From NCBI GenBank assembly GCA_015487455.1, contig WFPR01000047.1, positions 1 through 32,305 of the forward strand: 32,305 nt of DNA. The letters are read 5' to 3'. Shown here piece by piece: positions 24,017-31,900 of the stretch. The stretch is from Candidatus Bipolaricaulota bacterium (GTDB lineage: Bacteria > Bipolaricaulota > Bipolaricaulia > RBG-16-55-9). The first letter of the stretch is position 1; every line of letters starts with the position of its first letter. A program made the position numbers and the translations under genes. Below the pieces are notes generated by a model that was not told the origin of the DNA, made no database searches, and saw nothing but the letters and a program-made list of their open reading frames with translations.

Positions 24017-26074
24017 GTGCACACCGGGCAGCGCGAGAGAGCGTGGGGTTGGAGCTGGAGGGGGCTCCTCGTCGGGGCCGGTCTGTTGCTCGTCGGCTTG
24101 GGCTGGAGCATGAGCGCCCAGGAGGGGGCTCTGAAGCTGGAGCTGCGCGTCGAGCCCCAGCAGATCGTCGTCCGGGGGACCGGGACGCCGGACGTCGCGA
24201 CCGTGACGATCGCGCTCAGCGGTCCCGAGATCTCCGGGCCGCCGATGGACCTGCTGCTGGCGCTGGACCGCTCGGCCAGCGTGGATCTGGAGCGCGTGCG
24301 GGCGATTGCCCGCGCGTTCGTGCACCATCTCAGCGCGAAGGATCGCGTCGGGATCGTCTCTTTTGCGGACGTGGCCAAGCTGGAGCTGGGCCTCACGGAC
24401 GACCACGCCAAAGCGTTGGAGATCGTTGAGGGGCTGGCCCCCGGGGACCGGACGGCGCTGGGGGACGGGCTCCGGCTGGCGCTCGACGAGCTGACGCAGA
24501 AGGGCCGTAAGGACGCCGTGAAGCTGATCGTGCTCCCGACGGACGGGGTGAACAACGCGGGGAGCGACCCGCGGGCGCAATCCGAGCGGGCGGGCGAGGC
24601 CGAGATCCCCATTTACGCGATCGGGCTCAGCCCCGCCGCCCGGCGGGCCTTGCTCCACGAGCTGGCCCGCACAAGCGGCGGCCTCTTCTACGGGAGCTTC
24701 AGCGTCGACGTGCTGGAGAGCGTCTTCGCGCGGGCCGAGCGCGGGGTCGTGGCCCGCGAGCTGCGCCTCACCCAGCTCCTGCCCGACGGCTTGGTCTACG
24801 TTCAGGGCGTGGAGAACCCGCCCGGCGTCAGCCCCGGCCGCAAGTGGACCCGCCTCGAGTGGCACCTGCCCCTGTTCTTCGAGGGGCAGCGCTGGCGAAC
24901 TCAATATCAAGTCGGCGCCGCGCGCGAGGGCTCGTTCAGCCTGGGGGAGCCCCCCCTCGTGCTGGAGTACCTCGACGCGCAGGGCCGGCCCGTGACGGTG
25001 GAGGCGGCCGCGACCGCGACGCTGCAAGCCAAGTCAGGGCCGGGCGCCGCGCCCTCTCCTCAGCCCCAGCCGCCCCAGCCCGAGCAGCCGGGACAGCCTG
25101 AACAGCCCGAACAACCCGAGCAGCCCGAGCCAGAGCCCGAGGAGCCGCCCAACGAGCCACCGACGGCCCGGCTCGCCTTCAGTCCGGAGGAGCCCGTGCT
25201 GGGCGAGGCCGTCCGCTTCGACGCCTCGGGCTCCAAGGACCCCGACGGGAAGATCACAAAGTACGAGTGGGACTTCACCAACGACGGGACGTTCGACCTC
25301 GAGACGAAGGAGCCCGAGGCGATCCGCGCCTACGGGGTGGGCGAGTACACCGTCCGGGTGCGGGTCACAGATGACAAGGGGGCCACGGCGGAGGCCGTCG
25401 TCACCCTCAAGGTGAAGGAGGGCCTGCACCCGGAGGCGCCCTACTTCGCGACGTTCTCGGGCGAGCCCACCGTCCCCGAGTGGATGAGCTATTACATCGA
25501 CGACGGCGTCGTCACGGACGAGGAGGTGCGCGACGCGAACGCCCGCTTCGCCGCCGACGTCTTCATCCCCGGCACGCAGTATCGCCTGACGAGCGACGAC
25601 GTCCAGGCGATCATCCAGATCAACCAGCTGGCCCGGCTCGTCTCAAAGTACGAGCGCCCCGACGCGGCCGAGGCCGACGGCTACCAAAAAGTCGGGGATT
25701 TTTTAGAGGGGATCGGGCAGCTCTACGTCAAGGCCGAGCATCTGAAGGGCCCGCCGCGGTTCGACCGCCCGCCCGTGCTCCTCTACGCCTACGACGACCA
25801 GGGGAGGCTCAAGCTGGCGGGTGTTCGCTTTATCGCCTTCGACAAGGACACGACGCTCTTCCAGGTCACGAACTGGCCGAAGGCCCCGGCCCAGGCGGTG
25901 TACGCCGACGGCTCGACCCAGAAGGCCGACGCGCCCGAGAAGGCCCAGCCCGAGCGGAACGGTCGGCCGCTGAAGTTCTGGCACCCGGAGCTGTACGCGC
26001 TGAACGTCTGGGTGGGCCTGATCAACCCCGACGGCCTCTTCGCGTGGAAGAACCCCGAGGTCAAGAAGCGCTAG
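24017..26074 (+). CDS. Exported VWA and PKD domain protein with an uncharacterised C-terminal domain
   Basis: A 685-residue extracytoplasmic protein. The GTG at 24017 was chosen because AAGGAGGGGA ends 6 nt before it; the in-frame ATG at 23918 lies in the promoter. Residues 1-35 form a signal peptide or membrane anchor. The VWA domain (about 77-240) has an intact metal-ion site: Asp84, Ser86, Ser88 (DRSAS), Thr146 and Asp176 (PTDG). A Pro-Glu-Gln repeat linker (about 340-380) leads to a PKD domain (about 381-468, VRFDASGSKDPDG, YEWDFTNDGTFD, GEYTVRVRVTDDKG). The last 215 residues contain YYIDDGVVTDEEV, a DGYQKVGDFLEGIGQLYV segment, RPPVLLYAYDDQGRLKLAGV and LYALNVWVGLINPDG followed by LFAWKNP. 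This last part resembles uncharacterised secreted proteins I remember but cannot name. VWA and PKD domains suggest adhesion or assembly at the cell surface. Confidence 0.85.
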   Translation: MHTGQRERAWGWSWRGLLVGAGLLLVGLGWSMSAQEGALKLELRVEPQQIVVRGTGTPDVATVTIALSGPEISGPPMDLLLALDRSASVDLERVRAIARAFVHHLSAKDRVGIVSFADVAKLELGLTDDHAKALEIVEGLAPGDRTALGDGLRLALDELTQKGRKDAVKLIVLPTDGVNNAGSDPRAQSERAGEAEIPIYAIGLSPAARRALLHELARTSGGLFYGSFSVDVLESVFARAERGVVARELRLTQLLPDGLVYVQGVENPPGVSPGRKWTRLEWHLPLFFEGQRWRTQYQVGAAREGSFSLGEPPLVLEYLDAQGRPVTVEAAATATLQAKSGPGAAPSPQPQPPQPEQPGQPEQPEQPEQPEPEPEEPPNEPPTARLAFSPEEPVLGEAVRFDASGSKDPDGKITKYEWDFTNDGTFDLETKEPEAIRAYGVGEYTVRVRVTDDKGATAEAVVTLKVKEGLHPEAPYFATFSGEPTVPEWMSYYIDDGVVTDEEVRDANARFAADVFIPGTQYRLTSDDVQAIIQINQLARLVSKYERPDAAEADGYQKVGDFLEGIGQLYVKAEHLKGPPRFDRPPVLLYAYDDQGRLKLAGVRFIAFDKDTTLFQVTNWPKAPAQAVYADGSTQKADAPEKAQPERNGRPLKFWHPELYALNVWVGLINPDGLFAWKNPEVKKR
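25060..25148 (+). repeat. Pro-Glu-Gln linker repeat in the VWA-PKD gene
   Basis: Imperfect 9-bp units of the CAGCCCGAG / CAACCCGAG kind encode a run of PEQ triplets ending in PEPEPEE. It separates the VWA half from the PKD half of the protein. Confidence 0.8.
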
Positions 26075-26097
26075 CGCTGCAGCCCGTTCCCTTAAGC

Positions 26098-26961
26098 TTG
26101 GAGGGGGCAACGGTCGAGTTCGAGGAGCGGACGGTCCTCGTCTCGGAAACCCCGCGGGTCGAGCTGCGGGCGCTGATCGGGGGGCCCCAGCCCCAAACTC
26201 AGACTCAAACTCAACAACAAAGCCAAAGCGCCCCCCGGACGATCGTGTTCGTGCACGGGTTCGGCGGCTGGAAGGAGCAGTGGCTCCCCCAGATGCGCCG
26301 CTTCGCCCCGTGCGCGCGGGTCATCGCTTTCGATTTGCGGGGCCACGGGGCGTCGTCGAAGCCGCGCTCCGAGTACAGCGTCGAGGAGCTTTTGAACGAC
26401 CTTCGGGCCGCGGTGAACGCCCTGAACGTGCGGAGGCCGTTCGTGCTCGTGGGGCATTCGTTCGGCGCGGCGCTGGTCGCCTCGTACGCCGCCGCGCACC
26501 CCGACGAGATCGAGAAGCTGGGGCTGATCAGCCCGGCCAGCGACTACTCGCTCGGGGTCCTGTACCGCTGGGTGTTCTACGCGCCCGACGGGCTCTTCGA
26601 GCTGGGGCTGCGGGTGCTCAACGCGATCCGGCCGACGTTCAAAGCGCCCGTCTACGCGCTGAAGGCGCTCTACTTCAACGCCCTGCGCGCGTGGGACGCC
26701 GGGCGCGTCCTACCCCGCGTGCGGGCGCCCGCCCTCGTGATCCGGCCCTGGCTCGACCCGCTCTTCTCGCGGCGGAACGTGCGGCGGGTGGTCGAACTGC
26801 TCCCCGACGCCGAGGAGGTCGTCATCCCGAGCCTCTCGCACGTGCTGATGACCGCCCGCCCCCAAGCCGTGGGCGACGCGCTGGCGCGCTTCCTCGAGCT
26901 CCCCTCGCGGCCGGGCGCAGGCCCGAGCCCGAGCCCGAACGCGAACGCGGGTTGCCCCTGA
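26098..26961 (+). CDS. Alpha/beta hydrolase
   Basis: A hydrolase of about 287 residues with the full catalytic triad: nucleophile in GHSFGAAL (Ser121), acid in RPWLDPLF (Asp220) and histidine in SLSHVLM (His248); the oxyanion segment is VFVHGFGGWKEQW and the following strand FDLRGHGASS. No signal peptide is seen. The start is uncertain: there is no ATG or GTG in frame near the beginning, so I place it at TTG 26098, 23 nt after the VWA stop, although GGAGGGGG lies just downstream. Before the HGFGG motif sits an odd Gln-Thr repeat, and the C-terminus ends in Pro-Ser-Asn-Ala repeats. Such enzymes hydrolyse esters, lactones or C-C bonds; the substrate is unknown. Confidence 0.82.
   Translation: MEGATVEFEERTVLVSETPRVELRALIGGPQPQTQTQTQQQSQSAPRTIVFVHGFGGWKEQWLPQMRRFAPCARVIAFDLRGHGASSKPRSEYSVEELLNDLRAAVNALNVRRPFVLVGHSFGAALVASYAAAHPDEIEKLGLISPASDYSLGVLYRWVFYAPDGLFELGLRVLNAIRPTFKAPVYALKALYFNALRAWDAGRVLPRVRAPALVIRPWLDPLFSRRNVRRVVELLPDAEEVVIPSLSHVLMTARPQAVGDALARFLELPSRPGAGPSPSPNANAGCP
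26188..26230 (+). repeat. CARACT hexamer repeat in the hydrolase gene
   Basis: CAAACT, CAGACT, CAAACT and CAACAA units encode a Gln-Thr/Gln-Ser stretch just before the first conserved strand of the hydrolase. The local base composition is much richer in A than the surroundings. Confidence 0.75.
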
Positions 26962-26981
26962 GGGCGTGGGCGCCCTATACT
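26952..26981 (+). promoter_or_regulatory. Sigma-A-like promoter of the chorismate mutase gene
   Basis: TTGCCC (26952-26957), an 18-bp spacer and TATACT (26976-26981), overlapping the stop codon of the hydrolase gene. Transcription would start near 26988, about 56 nt before the ATG. Confidence 0.6.
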
Positions 26982-27043
26982 GCATCGGGCTTGCTTGTCT
27001 TGTGCAGCACGGCTACGAGCGCGGGGGCGGGGAGCCAACGACG

Positions 27044-27361
27044 ATGAAGGGGGACGGGCTGGACGCCTGGCGGCGGCGGATCGACGAGCTGGACGAGCAG
27101 ATCGTCAAGCTGCTGGGCGAGCGAATCCGCTGCGCGCTGGAGATCGCGAAGCTCAAGCGGGCGCGGGGGGAGCCGCTCCGCTCCGTCGAGCGCGAGCTCG
27201 AAGTTTTGGCTCGGGTCGTCCAGCTCAACGCGCTGGGGCCGCTGAGCACCGACGCGCTGCTCGCGATCTACCGCACGATCTTGGACGAGACGCGCAAGCT
27301 CCAAGAAAAAGCCCTAAAGCGGAGGGCGCTTGAGGAGCCGGGCGATGGGAGCCGGAGCTAG
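27044..27361 (+). CDS. aroQ: Chorismate mutase, AroQ type
   Basis: A 105-residue all-helical enzyme converting chorismate to prephenate, the entry to phenylalanine and tyrosine synthesis. The AroQ pattern is visible: WRRRIDELDEQIVKLLGERI, then ALEIAKLKRARGEPLRSVER with the key Arg, Lys and Glu positions, and a third helix AIYRTILDETRKLQ. It stands alone, not fused to prephenate dehydratase or DAHP synthase. The ATG at 27044 fits the family length and follows a GGGGAG; an in-frame ATG at 26966 would place the start before the predicted transcription start. Its stop and that of the convergent phosphatase gene form the arms of a small inverted repeat, TAGCT-TCGCC-AGCTA (27359-27373). Confidence 0.9.
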   Translation: MKGDGLDAWRRRIDELDEQIVKLLGERIRCALEIAKLKRARGEPLRSVERELEVLARVVQLNALGPLSTDALLAIYRTILDETRKLQEKALKRRALEEPGDGSRS

Positions 27362-27370
27362 CTTCGCCAG

Positions 27371-28021
27371 CTAAAGCCCCTCCAGGTGGCAGGTGTCGTT
27401 GAGGACGCGGATGACGAGCCCCTCGGGCTCCTGCTGGATCAGCGTGATCCCGCAGTTGCTGACGGCGAACCCGAAGCTGACGAACGCCTCCCCGTCGCGG
27501 AAGCGGGGCGCGCCCCGCTGGAGCACCCACTCGACGATGTGGCGGATCGGGCCGCCGTGGGCCACGATCGCGACCGTCCCCCCCGGGTGGCCCGCCAAAA
27601 TCTCCCGGAAGGCCCGGACGGCCCGCTCGTAGAGCTGCTGCACGCTCTCGCCGCCCTCGGGCCGGAAGCGAAGCGGGTCGGCGTGGCGCGGCGCGTCCTC
27701 CCGGAACGCCTCGGGGAAGCGCTCCCTCAGATCTTCAAAGCGATAGCCCTGCCAGTGGCCGTAGTGCAGCTCCCTCAGATCCCGACGTCGAACGATCTCG
27801 GGGGGATGGGGCTGGCGGCGGGCGATGATCTGAGCCGTCTCGACGGCCCGCGAGAGATCGCTGCTGTAGATGACGTCCAAGCGCTCAGGGGCCAGGCGTT
27901 CGGCGGTCCGCTCGGCCTGCCGCCGCCCCCGCTCGTTCAAGGGGATGTCCATCTGGCCCATGCAGATCTCGTCGCGGTTCCAGTCCGTCTCGCCGTGGCG
28001 GATGAGGTAGACGCGGGTCAT
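27371..28021 (-). CDS. Histidine phosphatase family protein (phosphoglycerate mutase-like)
   Basis: A 216-residue cytoplasmic phosphatase. The catalytic RHGETDWN (His9) lies at the N-terminus, with PLNERGRRQAE, IYSSDLSRAVETAQII, LRELHYGHWQG (acid/base Glu) and the second histidine in VAIVAHGGPIRHIV. These match the cofactor-independent histidine phosphatase group that includes CobC (alpha-ribazole phosphatase) and broad-specificity phosphatases; which one cannot be told. The ATG at 28021 starts MTRVYLIRHGE. A TATAAT lies only about 15 nt upstream, so the leader would be about 9 nt with no ribosome-binding site. It converges with aroQ. Confidence 0.9.
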   Translation of the reverse strand: MTRVYLIRHGETDWNRDEICMGQMDIPLNERGRRQAERTAERLAPERLDVIYSSDLSRAVETAQIIARRQPHPPEIVRRRDLRELHYGHWQGYRFEDLRERFPEAFREDAPRHADPLRFRPEGGESVQQLYERAVRAFREILAGHPGGTVAIVAHGGPIRHIVEWVLQRGAPRFRDGEAFVSFGFAVSNCGITLIQQEPEGLVIRVLNDTCHLEGL

Positions 28022-28036
28022 GGTCGTGAGGCGCGC

Positions 28037-28042
28037 ATTATA
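28037..28042 (-). promoter_or_regulatory. Consensus -10 element of the histidine phosphatase gene
   Basis: On the minus strand a perfect TATAAT (28042-28037) that contains the TAA stop of the retropepsin-like gene. The -35 region is poor (TCGCTT at 17-bp spacing). Confidence 0.5.
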
Positions 28043-28472
28043 CAAGTTCAACAGGAGTAAAGCGAATTTGCCTTTGAGGCTCGTCGAAGCAGACCTCAAA
28101 TTGCGAGAACACATCGGCTCGCCCTAGGAGGTTGAACCCGACCCCGAGCTTCTCGGAGAAGCCGACCCGGGCCGACAGCCGAACATCCCCGATTTGCAGC
28201 TCCACTCGGTGGAGATACGTCGGAATCGAGCTACCGTCACCGACCTGAACGTAAATCAGCCGTCCCGCTCGATAGTCAAATCCTGCCCCCTCGGCGATGC
28301 CCGCGTGAAACAGCGTATAAGTGGCTCCAGAATCAACGTAAGCTTCTAAGGGATACCAGCGACGGTCCAGCCGCAGGCCCAGGGGAATTAAGGGCAAAAG
28401 GTGACCACGGACCCTTTTATACTCGAACACAATCGGCTTCCCTGCGCCTCGACGAGTCACTCGACGAGCCAT
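28038..28472 (-). CDS. Retropepsin-like aspartic protease
   Basis: A 144-residue protein of the single-domain, retroviral-type aspartic protease fold. The active-site motif YVDSGATYTLF puts the aspartate at residue 47; the later strand VGFNLLGRADVF corresponds to the second conserved LLG(R/M) element of retropepsins, and the protein would act as a homodimer. No signal peptide is seen, so it is probably cytoplasmic. The ATG at 28472 gives normal length and lies inside the 3' end of the upstream DUF5678 gene (56-nt overlap in another frame); an open frame further upstream is the shadow of that gene. The region is less GC-rich than its neighbours, suggesting acquisition by transfer. The substrate is unknown. 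Confidence 0.8.
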   Translation of the reverse strand: MARRVTRRGAGKPIVFEYKRVRGHLLPLIPLGLRLDRRWYPLEAYVDSGATYTLFHAGIAEGAGFDYRAGRLIYVQVGDGSSIPTYLHRVELQIGDVRLSARVGFSEKLGVGFNLLGRADVFSQFEVCFDEPQRQIRFTPVELV

Positions 28473-28716
28473 TTGGGCTGAGCAGGAGAGCCTGAAGGTC
28501 CTCTTCCCGGGGCACGCGGAAGACCAACGGCATGGGCTTGAGCTTGCGGCGACGCACTTCTTGATAGACTTCGGCCTCCGTGTTGCCGACAGCGACGATG
28601 CGGCCTTGCTGAATGGCCACGACCCTTCCGGCGTACTGCGCCACAAGCCCCTCAAGGTGCTCCTGAAGCCATTCGTCCTCCGCGCGCAGGCGCGCCTGCA
28701 AATGCTTTACAGTCAT
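28417..28716 (-). CDS. DUF5678-like small protein
   Basis: A 99-residue protein. The core, DEWLQEHLEGLVAQYAGRVV followed by AIQQGRIVAVGNTEAEVYQE and then MPLVFRVPREED, fits the DUF5678 pattern (helix, then G-x-x-V-A-x-x-x-G-x-V-V-A-x-G strands, helix, final strand). Function is not established. It overlaps the retropepsin-like gene, so the two are probably translated together and may work as a pair; by memory, such proteins are often encoded next to retropepsin-like proteases. I chose ATG 28716 because the frame upstream crosses the hairpin at 28748-28791 and looks non-coding. The last 20 residues, within the overlap, are Ser/Arg-rich and unlike the core. Confidence 0.75.
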   Translation of the reverse strand: MTVKHLQARLRAEDEWLQEHLEGLVAQYAGRVVAIQQGRIVAVGNTEAEVYQEVRRRKLKPMPLVFRVPREEDLQALLLSPNGSSSDSSRRREADCVRV

Positions 28717-28747
28717 TTTCGTAAAGCCCGTGAAGAGCGTAAGGCAA

Positions 28748-28791
28748 AACCGGGAGGGGCGCAACGTCCAACTGTAGCGCCCCTCCCGGTT
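28748..28791 (-). terminator. Strong hairpin after the penicillin-acylase gene
   Basis: AACCGGGAGGGGCGC (28748-28762) and GCGCCCCTCCCGGTT (28777-28791) form a perfect 15-bp stem with a 14-nt loop, 17 bp past the acylase stop. In the minus direction it is followed only by TTG, so it is a weak-tailed terminator or an mRNA-stabilising 3' hairpin. Confidence 0.7.
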
Positions 28792-28807
28792 CACCCCCTC
28801 TGCAACG

Positions 28808-31774
28808 TCAGCGGCGGTACAGCGGCAGGAAGTCCTGCCAGGACTCCGCAAGGGCGTCGACGGCCAGTCGGTCCGTGGGGATCGGGTGGAGCCGGTTGGC
28901 GAGCCAAAGCGGGAACTGGTCGCCGTAGTGCTTGGCGCCGGGGACGCCGCTCTGCCCGCCTGCTAGGACGTTCAGGATGGTAACGCCCTGGGGGCTCAGC
29001 TCGGCGACGAACCGCCGCGACGGCCCCGACTTAAACCCAAAATCTTGGGGCTTGGCGCCGCGGACGCTCGGATCGGAGCGGTCGACGACCTGGTAGCCGC
29101 CGTCGACGGGCACCCCCTCGCCGTCGGGCGGGAGGTCGAACGGGCCGCCGAAGCGGGCCACGTGCCGCAGCACGATGCGGTGGAGCTTCCCCCAGCGGTA
29201 GTCGTCGAGGGTCGTCGAGCCGCCGAAGGCCGACGCGAACGTCTCGCTCGCCAGCAGGTCGAGGGCCTCCTTCAGGCTCTGGAGCAGCACGAGGTCGCGG
29301 GCCACCGCGGGCGGAAGGTCCGCTTTCGCCCGGTCGGGCACGGCGAACAGGGGCAGCCCCGAGGCCCCCTTCCCGCCCAGCGCCTCAAAGTTCTCCAGGT
29401 GGTGGATGAGCGCCTTCACGGCGAAGTGGCCGCCGGGCTTGGGGAGCCGCGGCGAGATCGCGCCGAGCACGCCGTCCACGGTGTTCGCGACGAGCCGCGC
29501 GAGCCAGACGTGGAAGATCGTCGTCGCGACGCTGTCCCGGATCTGCTCGGGCGTCGGCGGGACGCCCGCGGGCTTCCCCCAGTCGAAGCCCTCCGTCAGC
29601 CCCGTCGGGGTGTCGAAGCTCCAGCTCCTCAGATACTGGGCCGCCTTCGCGATCCGCGGGTCCTTAAGGAACGCCTTGAGGGCGGGGGGCGCCTGGGGCG
29701 AGCGGGCCGCCTCGATCGCGTCGAGCAGGAAGGGCACCAGCCGCATGGCCGCCCGGACCGTGACGTCGGCCAGAAACGCCTGGGCGTCCTCGACGGTGAG
29801 CTTGCGGCCCTGCCGCAGGGCCTCGCGGATGCGCGCCGTCAGCTGCGCGGCCCGGTAGCCCGGATCGTAGCTGTAGTTCAAGTAGTAGAGCCCGCCCGTG
29901 GGGCGGAGCTGGTTGAGCGGGTCGTTGTCCAGCGTCGTGCCCACGGGGTCGTTGTTCGCGTTCACGATGAAGCCCGCGGGCGGGTTCACGATCTGGGGCA
30001 TCTCGTCCAGGGGCAGCGTCTTGAACGGGAAGGGGTCGCCGTCGGGCTCCGGCTCGGGCACCCACTCGTGCTGCAGCTCGCCCGTCCCGTCGCGCACGAA
30101 GAACGGCGGGATCAGATCCACGAAGCCCTGCTCCAGATCCTCCCGGAGGGGCACCTTCCCGCTGGTGAAGTAGGCGATGGTGCCGTCCACGTCCGCGTAG
30201 CCCCAGTTGAACGTCCCGACGTCGAAGACCTTTAAGCCTTCCTTGAAGTCCTCCAGGTTGCGGGCTCGGTTCCAGATGCGGAACGTGAGCAGCTCGCGGG
30301 TGGGGTAGAACCCGGTGAACTTGAGCGTGAGGGCCTCGCCCGCCTCGAGGTCGAGCTGCACGATGGGGCCGTGGCGCGGCACGATCAGCGTGGCTCGGGG
30401 CAGCCGCTCGTCCTGGGCGGGCACGACCGTGTCGGGCTGCCCGTCCCCGATGACGTTCACCCTGAACTCCTCGGGAACGATCTGGATGGGCTCCCGCTCG
30501 CCGCGGAAGACGCTGTAGAGCCGCCCCTGCTCGTCCACGACGATCCTCTCCCTGTACATGTCGCTGACGTCCAGGGGGTTGGTCGTGGGCGCCCAGCAGA
30601 CGCGCTCGGTGCAGCCCAGCAGCACGTAGGGCACGCCGGGCAGCGTCACGCCCGCGACGTTCAGCTCGCCTTCAATCACCTGGTGCATCTCGTACCAGAT
30701 CGCGGGGTTCGTCAGCGAGAGGTGCGGGTCGTTCGCGAGGATGGGGGCCCCGCTTTGAGTGTGCTCGCCCGAGATCACAAACCAGTTGCTGCCGGGGCGC
30801 TCGCCCGGCCCCGCCGTCAGGTGGCGGAAGAGCGGGCGCGGGATCGGCAGCCGCTCCAGCTCCTTGAGCCGCTCCCAGAACGCCCGCAGCAGCCGCTGCG
30901 TCGTGGGCGTGGACGAGAGCCGCTCCGCGAGGGCGCGCAGCTCCTCAAGGCGCGGCCCCCCTTTCTCTGACGTCGACGTCGAATTTAACGAAGCCGGGAA
31001 GCCACGCGCGGTCGGCGCGGCCGTCGCGGGCTTTTGGGCTTCAGGGATGACGGCCACGGGCTCGGCGGGGGCGCTCCGCCAGAGATCCTCGAAGAAGAGC
31101 GCGGCCCCGTCAAGCCCGATCTGGCTTAAGGCGTTCACGTAGCTCAGGAACGCGAGCGTCGGCCCGGCGTCGATGTCCAGCGACTGGTCGAACGCGATCG
31201 CCTTCCCGACGGTCAGCGAGTCGACGGCCGTCCAGGGCTCCACGGTCTGGATCTCCAGGAGGGCGTACTCGGGCGGGAGCTGGCCCGTCTCCTGGGCGTA
31301 GCGGATGAAGGCGTTGACCCCGGCGGCGAACGCCTCGGCCTCGGCCCGAACTTCCGGGGGCATCGCCTCGAGGCTCGCCTGGGCGGCCCGGCGAATCCCC
31401 AGCGTCCGCATCTGGACGTCGCTGGGGAGCGCGTCGGGGCCGAGCAACTCGGCCAGGGTGCCGCTGGCCTGCCGCCTTAGGACGTCCATCTGGAACAGGC
31501 GGTCGCGGGCCTGGACGAAGCCGGTCACCACGTAGAGGTCGTGCAGGTTGCGGGCGTAGATGTGGGGCACGCCGTAGACGTCCGTGATGACGAAGGCGGG
31601 CTCCTGTAGCTCGGCCAGCACCTGCGGGGGCAGGAGCTGCGGCGCGCCCCCGCCGTCCCCCGCGGCCCGCCCGTCGACGGGAACCAAGGCCGACGAGGAG
31701 GCGACACCCAGCAGCAGTCCCGCGATCATCAACGCACTCACCAGTCGGGAGAGTCGAGCGATGCGCTTCGGCAT
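28808..31774 (-). CDS. Exported penicillin acylase family enzyme (Ntn hydrolase)
   Basis: A 988-residue precursor, longer than the 750-850 typical of the family. Residues 1-38 are a signal peptide. The N-terminal alpha part has VYGVPHIYARNLHDLYVVTG and QARDRLFQMDVLRR; after a linker the autoprocessing site GERPGSNWFV makes Ser329 the new N-terminal nucleophile of the beta chain, followed by ILANDPHLSL and VTLPGVPYVLLGCTERVCWAPT, both conserved. Members hydrolyse amides such as beta-lactam side chains, acyl-homoserine lactones or N-acyl amino acids; the substrate is not readable. A low-complexity insert (about 235-275) is unusual. The ATG at 31774 has AAGGAGG 5 nt upstream and its own promoter; the frame continues upstream across pyrE only as a shadow. 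It is monocistronic. Confidence 0.92.
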   Translation of the reverse strand: MPKRIARLSRLVSALMIAGLLLGVASSSALVPVDGRAAGDGGGAPQLLPPQVLAELQEPAFVITDVYGVPHIYARNLHDLYVVTGFVQARDRLFQMDVLRRQASGTLAELLGPDALPSDVQMRTLGIRRAAQASLEAMPPEVRAEAEAFAAGVNAFIRYAQETGQLPPEYALLEIQTVEPWTAVDSLTVGKAIAFDQSLDIDAGPTLAFLSYVNALSQIGLDGAALFFEDLWRSAPAEPVAVIPEAQKPATAAPTARGFPASLNSTSTSEKGGPRLEELRALAERLSSTPTTQRLLRAFWERLKELERLPIPRPLFRHLTAGPGERPGSNWFVISGEHTQSGAPILANDPHLSLTNPAIWYEMHQVIEGELNVAGVTLPGVPYVLLGCTERVCWAPTTNPLDVSDMYRERIVVDEQGRLYSVFRGEREPIQIVPEEFRVNVIGDGQPDTVVPAQDERLPRATLIVPRHGPIVQLDLEAGEALTLKFTGFYPTRELLTFRIWNRARNLEDFKEGLKVFDVGTFNWGYADVDGTIAYFTSGKVPLREDLEQGFVDLIPPFFVRDGTGELQHEWVPEPEPDGDPFPFKTLPLDEMPQIVNPPAGFIVNANNDPVGTTLDNDPLNQLRPTGGLYYLNYSYDPGYRAAQLTARIREALRQGRKLTVEDAQAFLADVTVRAAMRLVPFLLDAIEAARSPQAPPALKAFLKDPRIAKAAQYLRSWSFDTPTGLTEGFDWGKPAGVPPTPEQIRDSVATTIFHVWLARLVANTVDGVLGAISPRLPKPGGHFAVKALIHHLENFEALGGKGASGLPLFAVPDRAKADLPPAVARDLVLLQSLKEALDLLASETFASAFGGSTTLDDYRWGKLHRIVLRHVARFGGPFDLPPDGEGVPVDGGYQVVDRSDPSVRGAKPQDFGFKSGPSRRFVAELSPQGVTILNVLAGGQSGVPGAKHYGDQFPLWLANRLHPIPTDRLAVDALAESWQDFLPLYRR

Positions 31775-31815
31775 GGAAACCTCCTTCAAGGGCGCCTCAC
31801 GCTGGGTTTGTCCCC

Positions 31816-31845
31816 ACTGTAGCACCTTGCGCCCGCCCGCGTCAA
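31816..31845 (-). promoter_or_regulatory. Sigma-A-like promoter of the penicillin acylase gene
   Basis: On the minus strand TTGACG (31845-31840), an 18-bp spacer and TACAGT (31821-31816). Transcription would start near 31809, about 35 nt before the ATG, leaving room for the AAGGAGG site. Confidence 0.75.
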
Positions 31846-31900
31846 TCCCGTAGACTCGCCCCACAATACCGCAACGGGATGAAGACGAGAAGCCGATGAG

